Shown here: positions 13,701 to 23,093 of the stretch, one piece after another
Layout: every line of letters begins with the position of its first letter
Numbering within the stretch: the stretch's first letter is position 1
DNA from: Onthophagus taurus
Taxonomy: Eukaryota; Arthropoda; Insecta; Coleoptera; Scarabaeidae
DNA length: 64,000 nucleotides
Assembly (NCBI RefSeq): GCF_036711975.1
Contig: NC_091975.1
Location: forward strand, 3,102,501-3,166,500
Reading direction: 5' to 3'
Position numbers and translations under genes: made by a program
Notes under the pieces: generated by a model
The model's database searches: none
What the model was told of the DNA's origin: nothing
What the model saw: the letters and a program-made list of their open reading frames with translations, nothing else

Positions 13701-15081
13701 TTTATGTATTTCAATAAATACATTTCTATATATTGGAATTGGACCGCGTTTTATCACAGAACACTGATGACTGCTATCACAAGCACAGAAGCCGCTTGGT
13801 CACTCGTTACGTTTTACGATTATACAGGGTGTTTCAATAAATTTAATCACTAAAACTAGAGACAAAATGATGACGATTCGTGTAAAAATTTTTGAAGAAA
13901 ATAATCTAGAGTTTGATTTTGTACTTTTAAACTGGTTTTTATTTTATATAGAATTTAAGTCTAACCAGTTTCGGCCCTTGGCCATCAAATTTTATATAGA
14001 CTTAAATTCTATATAAAATAAAAGACAAACTTTTAATTTTATACTAACATCCAGAAAACAACACTGGCCCGAAATTGTAGTTCTTGGTGTATCTAAGTCG
14101 GTTTTATCGTCGTATAACGTGATTGGCGCTTAGTTTTATCCTTTAAAACAAATAGTATTTTAGGTCTTTCGGTATTCTGCATTTTTTCTAAGATAAGTTA
14201 CACCTTTACCTACCAGACAGCATGAAAATCTCTAAAAACGATAAAATGTCGCTTAGTCAAGTGATGTATAACGCGGTCCAATTGATCAACGAAATTAAAC
14301 TTAACTTACCTAACATTTTGATAACTTTCTTTTGTCCGGCTGAACTTTTATTACTTCTTGTAATTCTTCGGTGATTATGTCCATCACTTGTTGAATGTTG
14401 TGTAGATAATAATAATCGTGATTTACGTAATTTAATAGCTATTAATACATAAAGTACGGTGATTAAAGTCATCGGGCCCATGAAGAAGACAAAAGCTGAT
14501 ATTTCAAATGAATGTTGAAACAAACCTTCTTGCACGACAGAACATCCACTCGTTCCATCAGATTCATATTGAACTCCGAATTGCATTGCTTGAGGAATGG
14601 CTAATGATAAAGCAACTAGCCAAATTGCGACGATAAATTTGATGATTCTTGATAACTTTGCTATGGTCTGCGATAAAAATGGATGACATATGGCGACGTA
14701 TCTTTCAACGGTAAAAGCTGTTATGGTTAGAACGGTTGCGTTTGCTGAAGTTTCGGCGGCAAATCCTTGTATAACACAAAAAGCTTGCCCAAAAATGTAT
14801 TCGTTCGGTGACCAAATTCGATACATTTCCGGGGGAAGTCCGGATATTAGTAATAGCAAATCGGATATTGCTAAACTAAATAAATAATAATTCGTAGCTG
14901 TGTGCATTGATTTATTTCTAGAGATCACTATACACGTACTTATATTTCCTAATAAGCCGGCAATAAAAATTATCGCGTAAACCACCGTTATCGGTATTGC
15001 CCATTCCATGGGATACATATTGTTCGTAAAAGAAGAGTCATTACGAGGGGTTAAATCATCAAAAACTTCAGATTCATTCAT
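4771..15081 (-). CDS. Pyrokinin-type neuropeptide receptor (class A GPCR), partial
   Basis: Exons on the minus strand are 15081-14310 (start ATG, residues 1-257) and 4988-4771. They join in frame across a 9.3 kb intron (GTAAGT donor, TTTCAG acceptor). Exon 1 codes an N-terminus with two N-glycosylation sequons (NES, NDS), TM1 to TM5 and the third intracellular loop. It contains TNYYLFSLAISDLLL (TM2), the family hallmark ETSANATVLTITAFTVERY (TM3, ERY in place of DRY) and the ICHP motif. Exon 2 codes TM6 (CWAPFHAQRL) and TM7 (NPLLYN, the NPxxY motif) and ends just inside the C-tail at a GTAAGG donor in phase 0. This pattern is that of insect pyrokinin/CAPA receptors related to vertebrate neuromedin-U receptors, which couple to Gq at the plasma membrane. 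I favour pyrokinin over CAPA from the TM2-TM3 wording only. If the last donor is not used, the frame runs on for 15 codons to a stop. No tail exon was found. Confidence 0.88.
12158..12615. repeat. Tandem array, about 2.5 copies of a 170-189 bp unit
   Basis: Three similar blocks each contain a 'TTTTG...CATTCCATCTAAC' stretch, then GTRTCRATTGRTAT, then GTTATAAAGAAGA. The GTRTCRATTGRTAT words begin at 12207, 12377 and 12566, giving spacings of 170 and 189 bp. Copies have diverged by point changes and small indels. It lies inside the receptor intron and looks like satellite-type or transposon-internal sequence. Confidence 0.75.
13940..14020. repeat. Perfect 23 bp inverted repeat (hairpin)
   Basis: Positions 13940-13962 are the exact reverse complement of 13998-14020, with a 35 bp loop. 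A TACAGGGTG transposon-type end lies 117 bp upstream at 13823, so this may be the inner part of a small mobile element. It sits 290 bp from the splice donor of receptor exon 1. Confidence 0.8.
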
Positions 15082-16564
15082 TTTTATTGGTAGTTTTTAA
15101 TTTATTTCACTTCACACACATGACGAAAAGACAAGTTCGTATCTTAACCGGTCGATTTGAACAGTGTGAAAGCACGAGGTACACTGAAACTCGACTGCGC
15201 CGCCGAAACTGTTTTACTGGAATCCCCACCTTTTACAAAAATAAATACAATGTGTTAAAAATTAATTAAAAACGCTTTTAAATCAACGATTTTTTACTTA
15301 AATTAGGTGATATCGTTTTATAAAACATTTTTCTCTATTTTAACTGCATTGATTTAAAGCTTTCTTTCGTGAAAACTGACTCTATAAAGAAACATCTACC
15401 TTCAGCTTCTTGCCTGCCATAATTGAATCATATGGACCTATTTAGAAAGCAAATTTATTTGAAAATCAAACTGATGGCCTATAAATTTCCTTAGTTTTCC
15501 ATTACCATAATTGAATTAAATTGAAAAAATAATTTGCAATGAGTATTTATTGTTAATTTATTAATGAAATCCAATGAACTTTACTTTGAAGTTGATGATT
15601 ACAAATTGTATTTATTTTGCAGTTACACTTTACCACATCCAATTTAATACCGGGTCGCGTAATACATTTGCGTAGAAAATACGGCTGTCACAACTGTTAT
15701 AAATCAAAACGGTTGCAAATTAAGCGCCAAAAACTGAAACGTATTCGAGATGTACCGGGTGTATAAATGCACGGATTTAAAAAGATTTGGAATTTTTTTT
15801 TTGATAAAAAGGGTTTCGCTGCGATACGAATTTAGCAGAGGAAATTAATTAACGTTTATTTGAAAGGGTTTTGAAAGAATTAAGGTTTATTTATCTACGT
15901 AGTTATAAATTCAGAAATAGATCTAAAGAAGTTTTCGAAAAAAAATTATATTTATGATAATTACATTACATATTTTGTTTTAATTACATCATTATTTATT
16001 ATGTATTAAAACCAACAATTTCATTTTAATTAAACCAAATCAACGAATTATTTCCGATATTTCTATTTAAACAAAAGGATTAATAATTACTGTATTGTAA
16101 AACCTTAACATAATGAGCTTCGTTAGGGATTTACGGACAAAATATTTTTAAATCATATTATTAATATGAGACAGTTTAGGAAAGTGATCCTAAAACGGCT
16201 CCCACTCCAGTCTCAATATTCAATGAATTAAATCGTCGTACGCTTATCAAGGCATTCGTTTAGTGTGGGTGTGGAGGGTGCACGTTTCTTAAACTGTCCG
16301 GGCTTTGAATATGAGAGAAATGTAACTTTGAGTGGACCACCTAAGGATAAGTTCGAAAAAACGTTTTGTGTGTCTTCGATTTGTTATTTGGAAGAAAAAA
16401 ATTTCTATCTTTCTAAAAAAATCAAATTCTGGTGGAAAATGTTTGAAAATGTGGAAAAAGCAATACAAATTTAAAGAACAACAAAAGTTATTGAAGATTC
16501 TTTTAAGGTAAATGATTTCTCTCATATACATAACCAAAATTTATGCTTATACAGCATTAGAATC
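15082..16564. other. Intergenic; 5' flank of the receptor gene
   Basis: AT-rich sequence upstream of the minus-strand receptor. Positions 16169-16302 are bounded by imperfect inverted ends of about 14-16 bp (GACAGTTTAGGAAA and TTTCTTAAACTGTC), with the word AATATGAG present near both sides. This could be a small transposon remnant. No gene or clear promoter element was identified. Confidence 0.45.
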
Positions 16565-16675
16565 TGTAGTGTTTTATAATAAATATTATTTTGGGTTAAG
16601 AATAGCGTAGGCACGTGTAGCGCAACATGTTTTGTAAAAGAACAAGAAAACTGGTATTCATTAAAGTTGTAGTAC
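16565..16675 (+). repeat. Left copy of ~110 bp direct repeat flanking the kinase pseudogene
   Basis: This 111 bp stretch matches 17780-17888 in the same orientation at roughly 85-90 percent identity by eye, including an unbroken shared run through CGCAACATGTTTTGTAAAAG. The two copies bracket the VRK-like pseudogene, as if the kinase copy sits inside a larger element or between the halves of a duplicated segment. Confidence 0.85.
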
Positions 16676-17655
16676 AGGTTTTACCTTTTCATTTCCGTTC
16701 TTTTCTATATCCTCATTTTGAATTGCATTTCTTCCATCCTTTACTCTTGTATTATGAGGTTTCCCTTCTTGTTCTTCCTCTTCATCATTACTATCATCTA
16801 CATTGAGTTTTCGTCTTGGTAATTTTGTTTTTTTTTTCCAGATGATTACGTAAACAAGATATTCTACAACACCCTTGGGTGGGTCTTTATTTTTAAAACA
16901 TGTTTCCATCAAATTGGGGATATCATCCATATAGTTTGACTTCGATGTTTGAACGGCTGCTGGATTTTTAACTTTTTCCCATGGTAAAGTACAACCAAGC
17001 CATTGTATTATATTATATCCTAAAACTTCTATATCTCCTCTGCGAGTTTGTACGCCATCATGACCATCACGACTTACATACTCAAGAGTACCATCATGAG
17101 GTTTTTTCGGATCTCTCTTAAATTTTGTTCCAGTAAAGTAACGGCCGGTTAACCCATATAACCTCTACTGTGTATATATTCCAAGACATCCACAATTTGT
17201 AATGCAACTTTAAAAGCAGTAACAACAGGAAATTCGTTCTTACAATATAAAAATAACTTGGAAATGTCGTCTCCAAACCGTTCCAGCACGAGGAAACGAT
17301 ACTTTTCCTTGTTAATTGTGTGAGACCCTGAACTAATGTAGCGCGGCATACCCAAAGATTTTAATTTATTCTCCTTCATGAACGCAGATATATCATCTTG
17401 TTTAGCGTTTCTCATCAAGAAATTCATTTCCACAAATAATGGACTATTTCTGTGTGGTTCAATTTTTAGAACATGAGGAAATTCGGTGTTGTTTTTAGAT
17501 TCGTCTAACTCTTGAGCTAGATAAATGAGTCCGAATCCTCCTTTTCTAATTGGATTTCCAAGTTTCCATTTCTTTTTGTAAACATCTTCCAAAACTTCTC
17601 CGGAACGTATGTGATCTTTCAATTGATCATTTGCAGGTTTTTTTAGGGAGCGGAG
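16660..17655 (-). pseudogene. VRK-like kinase pseudogene (intronless, catalytic core deleted)
   Basis: Minus-strand translation from about 17655 to 17149 matches the N-lobe of vaccinia-related kinases (VRK1; ballchen in flies). It has the glycine loop as RKGGFGLIYLAQ, the ATP lysine in HVLKIEPH, the FVEMNFLMRNAK region, and helix E ending at LEYIHSRGY. A stop follows at once. In another frame the sequence resumes at about 17150 with the C-lobe (KKPHDGTLEYVSRDGHDGV, RRGDIEVLGYNIIQWLG, LPWEKVKNPAAVQTSKSNY, PNLMETCF) and an acidic/basic tail to about 16660. The catalytic-loop HGD and the metal-binding DYG segment between the two parts are missing, so kinase activity is ruled out. There is no ATG at the expected start. 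The absence of introns suggests a retroposed copy, but no clear poly-A tract was seen. The parent gene is not in this window. Confidence 0.85.
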
Positions 17656-17656
17656 C

Positions 17657-17681
17657 GGGTTGGGTTGGGTTGGGTTGGGTT
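17657..17681 (+). repeat. (GGGTT)5, telomere-like pentamer array
   Basis: Exactly five GGGTT units (a rotation of TTGGG) sit directly beside the 5' end of the kinase pseudogene, inside the pair of 110 bp direct repeats. Insect telomeres are usually TTAGG, and beetles are known to have variants. This may be an interstitial telomere-type tract or a chance microsatellite. Confidence 0.7.
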
Positions 17682-17779
17682 ATCGTTGAGTTAGCGTTGG
17701 GTTCCGTGCCGCCGAAACGTTTAATTTACGAATGAATTTTTATTTTAGTTTTTTTTTCTTATAATTAAGGGCGGAGATG

Positions 17780-17888
17780 TGTAGTGTTTTGTAATAGACA
17801 TTATTTAGGTTAAGAATAGCACAGGCGCGTGAAGCGCAACATGTTTTGTAAAAGAACAAGAAAACGAGTATTCATTAAAGTGTAGTAC
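17780..17888 (+). repeat. Right copy of ~110 bp direct repeat flanking the kinase pseudogene
   Basis: Direct-orientation partner of 16565-16675. It ends in the same GTAGTAC word. The two copies differ by scattered substitutions and one or two small indels, so the duplication is not recent. Confidence 0.85.
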
Positions 17889-20639
17889 GTAAAAGCAACA
17901 ATGTCTTTAAATTGTCACTGCCTTTTAGTGATGGAACGGATAGTGATTTTGCAAAATACCGAATACCGAATATTCGGCATCCCCTTCGGCCGGATATATG
18001 GCATATCTATCCGGCCATTATGGTTATAATTTCTGGTACATTTCTGAAGTGATACCCTACATTGCCTCATTATTGCGATATTTGAATAAAAATGAAATTA
18101 ATAAGAAAGCTGATAAGATATGTCAACTTATTTGGATCCAAGATACAAAATGAACTTTTTTGATACTGATTTAACTAACGAAGCAACTCTAAAAAGAGGA
18201 TACTTTAACTAATAATTGGCGATATTCGAAAATTTGATGAAATTTGAAATTTCAATTTTGTCGAATTCTTTCTTTTGTTTTGTTTGCGATTTCTTTCTTT
18301 TCTTCATCCTTTTTTATCTGTTCAGATGGCGTATGTTGTTTCACCGATGGCTTTCCACCTCTTTTCGTAACCTTCGCTTCTTTTGCTTTGCTTATCTCAT
18401 CGCTTTTCTCTAGCTTTCGCTTTAGTTCTAGTTTTAATTGTGATTCATCGACACTAAATCTAGAACTTACTTTCTCGTATTAGTCCGTTATATCGAGATT
18501 TTACTGTAATAGAAACATTTAATGCATCAACAAATTCGAATTTTACATTTAAAAAGTATCCTCTTAGGTTTTAATGATACCACGACGACCCTTCTCTTTT
18601 TAGTATAACAAAACGTCAATACTCTTTCCAGACCCTCAGAGAAAAACGACTCTCGAAAACTGGAACTGGAATCTTGTATTCCCTTTTTTATTAATTCCCT
18701 CTTTCCGACTGCAGACCACATCTGTTGACGTCTGCCCTCGAACTTAAACCCCCGTGAATGGGGTTGGAACGAAAATTGAACAAAAGTAAATGAATGATGA
18801 AGAGAAGAAACGTGTTTCTTGTTCGTAATTTAACCGTTCCATTTGCATAAAAGCTTGCCATTAATTAATAACAAAAAAAGTTATCAAAAAAGAATACTTT
18901 TATGAAGGATTGATTGAATGGATAAAGAATTATTGATTAAACGAAATCTATTGTATCCCAACGTTATGACTGTTTCGTTAATTGACTAAAATTTCCGAAA
19001 ATGAAAGTAAATTGAACTCAAGATTCAGTTTATGGGAATTCGATTACACCATTTAGTTTGCCCTTTAACTTAACGCCCGCGCAAGTGGACAGAGGTTGTT
19101 TGTTGATGATTGAATCGTGTAGTATTTCGACGTTTCGAATTTCTCTCAATATAAAAACTTAACAAAAAAACAACCATTTTTTTTATTTAATTCTTATAAT
19201 TATTCCGATACAATTATCATTCGTTAATTGATATCGATGTAATATCAACACCAATCAAACTAAATCACGCAGAGAATATTATTTCGCCATTAATTTCTAT
19301 TTAATATCAATTCAAAATCGTGCTGTGTACGTTCCAACGATTTCAATGTCGAATTGATGTTTTTATTTACTACATACACGAGCATTTTATTATTATTTAA
19401 TGCACCTTGTATTAAACAATTACAAGGTGCATCAAATTCAATTGCTTTGGTTTAAGAGCAAACCCATTAAGATCCAAAGTACTTCATTACAGTAAACAAT
19501 AAACAAGACAATCAATGTTAAGCTTCCTCATTTATACAATATATAACATTTAACATTAAAACATAATCTTGTATATTTGAAACGAATTAATTGCTTTAAT
19601 CGTATTAACGTATCGCAATCAAAAGGAATGTTGGAGGTTCGGTTGTAAATCTCCTTTGGGGATGAGACGAATAACAACCTGAATCCTGGAATTATGTAAT
19701 TTTCCAGGTAAGTTCTCTCTGTTAAATTACAGTTGGAGTGTACCCGAAATCCTAATACAAATCCCCAGCGAAATATGCCAAACACAGCATCTCCTAATAA
19801 AAACTTTATGGTATTTTACAATTTCGAATACTTGTTTTTGTCAATACTAACATCCAATAAAATTATTTCGTATACTACATTTAAGGGGAAAAACTTTCGA
19901 AATTGGATAATATAAGAGACCACAAATCCAACTTACCATCGTCAACAAACTATAAACTTCGCAGGGAAGTTAATCGACAGTCGAATTGAATTGTGTTCGT
20001 GCCAAATGCACTAAACACCCGATCGAAGGTACGAAGTATTAAGTAAATAAACAAATGTTGAGTTGGGAGAATTGTCTTTGACAACGATAACAATCGAAAC
20101 TATACGGAAATTTGGAATTTAAATTTCGAAATGCAACCTATTCAAATATGACAACAAAGTAAAGTATGTCAGATGTTATATGAATACTTTGACCGCAAGT
20201 AATTACTTCATTTTATTAAACAGTGTTAGCTATCTCCGAAGCTAATAGAGATAGAAAAAAGTTACTTACAGTCATGATCTCGTTTTTCGAGAAACTTCTA
20301 ATGTTGAAAACTTAAAACAGCTAGAACTGTCTAAAACGATTGTATGTATTTAAAACTTAACGTTGCTATGGTGATAACCATACTATGATACAAACTAATA
20401 TTCTTAAGTCATTACATTTTTGGGTAGTAGGCTTAGGTCGTTGTTAAATTGTTTCAAAGTACGAAACGGCAAAGTATAACAAAACTGATAATGAATTTCG
20501 AAAATTATGAAAAATTAAGTAAAAATAATAATAATAATAATCTCTATTCGATGCACATACATAAGAAATTACAACATGTCATAATGTCACCTAATTAGAA
20601 TGTGGTATTGACATGCAAAACAAAAACAAGAAAAAAGAA
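17889..20639. other. Intergenic, no gene recognised
   Basis: AT-rich. At about 17927 the text TAGTGATGGAACGGATAG followed by CCGAATATTCGG-type and CCGGATATAT words resembles the ends of hAT-family transposons, with a short inverted pair GGCCGGATATA / TATCCGGCC at 17988-18018. A CTAGTTTTAATT / CTAGAACTTAC patch near 18428-18470 belongs to the motif family also seen at 24340, 29425 and 46250. The rest shows nothing recognisable. Confidence 0.45.
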
Positions 20640-20659
20640 ATTCGTCGACTAATTGTGGA

Positions 20660-21060
20660 TATCTGAATTTTTCGTGAGCTTGATCAACTTCTTCTTAGTT
20701 GCTTTAATGCAGCTAAATATGTACACAGACGGTATAGTGAGAATTTTGTGTATTGCAAAATGTTCTCTGCAACTATCTCTACTCTTTAGATTGAGAAGTG
20801 CTTGAATTGCCCTCTTTTGTAATAGAAAAATTCACTCTGCTGCTGAAGACATGCCCCAGAACAGAATGCCATACGTTGCTACGCTGTGGAAACTAGCATA
20901 ATATGTGAGTTTAGCCGCTTCTATGGTACTGATAATTCTCATTCTCTGTACACAGTAAATTGCCATTTAGCTTCTTGGCAGTATTATCTACATATATGGG
21001 TGTACCATTTGAATTCCTCGTCTAGATACAGACCTAAAAATGTTAGGGATTTATTTTCAG
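20660..21060 (-). mobile_element. Non-LTR retrotransposon relic (reverse transcriptase C-terminal part)
   Basis: Minus-strand translation gives TFLGLYLDEEFKWYTHI at about 21045-20990, then after a frame break LTYYASFHSVATYGILFWG, an in-frame stop, and LLQKRAIQALLNLKSRDSC followed by FAIHKILTIPSVYIF (down to about 20670). These match the conserved C-terminal reverse-transcriptase/thumb segments of Jockey-type LINEs (FLGI-LD--L-W--HI; YG---WG; LQKRAIR; LTLPSLYI). It has at least one stop and one frameshift, so it is dead. Its 5' and 3' ends were not identified. Confidence 0.8.
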
Positions 21061-23070
21061 TATGTATTCGAATGTATTATCACTATAGCAACGTTAACTT
21101 TTAAATAAATACAGTGCATCCGTAAAGTAGCGGATATAGACGATAAAATCAATATACACAGTTTATGGAAAAATCTCTGAAACGGGTCTAAAGATATACA
21201 CTTTTTTCTTAATGTAGTATATTCAATGTTAATATTGGTTACATAAGAAAATTTTCGAGAGAAATTACTTAAAAGTGTAACTACTTCAAATTTGCTTGAC
21301 ATGATAAAAATAGCAGTAGCCATGAGTTGCTATGGTAACCAATTATTTGAAACAGTTTCGTAAGTATCAAAAACTGATTTAGTAAGTAATTAACCTCTTT
21401 AATGCAACATATTCTGATCGCTAACTCATTAGCCAAAGTATGGTGAGCCTAGCTGTGACTAAATTTAAAAAGCATGGGCAAAAATGTTTCAGGGGACATT
21501 CAACAAAACGTGATTTTGGCTGAGCAAAAAACTTTCATGTTACTGTAAAGCAGTCTCTCCCAAAGTGGGCTATAGTTTTCCCATCACCTATGCGAATAGC
21601 AGCAAAGTGAATATTACAGCATGAAACAGTATAATACCATTGGTGGAGAACTTGCGATCTTAATGAAATGAAATTTACTGTATGCAAAATTTTATAAAAA
21701 CTCAGTTACGCCATCTATAAATGAAATAGTTAAACATTAATAATTTTTAATGTTTGTTTTACAGCGTTCTTCTTCAATTGTTTTGGTTTAATTCTCAACT
21801 AAAGATCAACAATTTTTTATAAAAATGTTTAAAAAATATTTTTTTTAATTTAAAAAAACATCTAATATACCATTTTAAATTCGTTTTTCTATTAATTGTT
21901 AATTTTAGCGATAATTAAACATTTATTGTGTTCGTTTTAATTCGGTTAACTTTTCCAAGGCACCAACGAAACGCAACGGTCGGAGTTTTCCACCGAAACG
22001 AAGCTCTCCAGTACCTTTTCTGCGATACTTGCGCGTGGTGGTCGCGAAAATTGTCCTTTTAAAACTATTTTACTCAAATCCGATATTAAAAGTCAACCGG
22101 ATTTTAATTATTTTTTATTAGAAATCGAAAAACTTTAATTTATAATTTCATAAAAGGATATTTTTGTAATAACATTAATTTTTACAGTGCATCAAAATTA
22201 AAAAGAAACAAGTTTCAGGTACTACATTTAAATTTTTTTTAATTGCAAATTAATTCAAATAATTAAAACAACTTTATTATTAAACAATTTTGATTATATT
22301 TTTTTCGTTTTGAAATTAGGAACACAATCGATCGTAATTTCGCGTTATCGTACGTGATTATAATTTGAATTATTGATGTGAAAACAATTTGTTAGTTAAT
22401 GATCTTTTCGCCTTGATTTCCTTTAAAATTAAATCTTTAATTAAATAAGAAAATTTTTCGCCTAGATAGCCCGGAGAGTAATAGATGTCGAGATGAAGCC
22501 TTGAACTCTCTTAAAATAAAATGTGCAGGTTTCACTTTTCCTGCCAACGGATGCATTGCATACTTTTACGTAACAAAAACTAAATGGAACATGATACTAC
22601 TTAGCTTCCTTTAAATCAAATCAATCAAATAAAATAATAAATATTAATGTAAAACTCCTAATTGTTTCGATCTTGGCCCTAAATAAGCGATGATACGGTT
22701 AATTAAGAGTACTTTGCTCCGGTCACGATTAAGTGGTTCCAATTTGACGATATTAGATGGTTGTTGGAAGAAATATTTTTTAAAAATTTAATCAAAAAAT
22801 ATAAATTATGCAAAAATAAATACCCATTTCCAGGTATGATTATTGTCGCGCCAGAAATGATGTAACTAACTCAACTGTGGTCGCTTAGGTCATGGGTTGT
22901 TGTGTAAAAAGAACGCGTATTATTATTACAACGTAGTGAGTCATTAAAAACAATCGTCATTTTTAACAAGGTTTCTTTACACCAATAGTTTTTTGAAATT
23001 CCGAACCTGTTGATAAGAATTTATATTTAAACGTAAGTTCATATAATAATTAATATTTTTGATTTTATAG
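21061..23070. other. Intergenic; 5' flank of desaturase A
   Basis: No gene recognised. The part nearest desaturase A ends in a good splice acceptor (GATTTTATAG, to 23070) 23 bp before the start codon, which suggests a 5' leader intron as is common in insect desaturase genes. The matching donor and promoter were not fixed. Confidence 0.45.
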
Positions 23071-23093
23071 AAAGTCTATTATAAGAAGTAAAA

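Larger units (their letters stand above)
4989..14309 (-). other. 9.3 kb intron of the receptor gene
   Basis: AT-rich intron with no recognisable gene. It holds an AT-only palindrome near 5271-5308, single transposon-like ends (CACCCTGTA at 6352), an inverted repeat around the word TAATCCGGCAC at about 9462-9517, a three-copy tandem array at about 12158-12615, a TACAGGGTG end at 13823, and a strong hairpin at 13940-14020. A short minus-strand open stretch at 8879-9070 is GC-richer than its surroundings. Confidence 0.6.

Noticed and set aside
16661-16930. Minus-strand frame of 89 codons as an independent gene
   Set aside because: It is the C-terminal part of the VRK-like pseudogene and shares its frame with the upstream C-lobe fragment.
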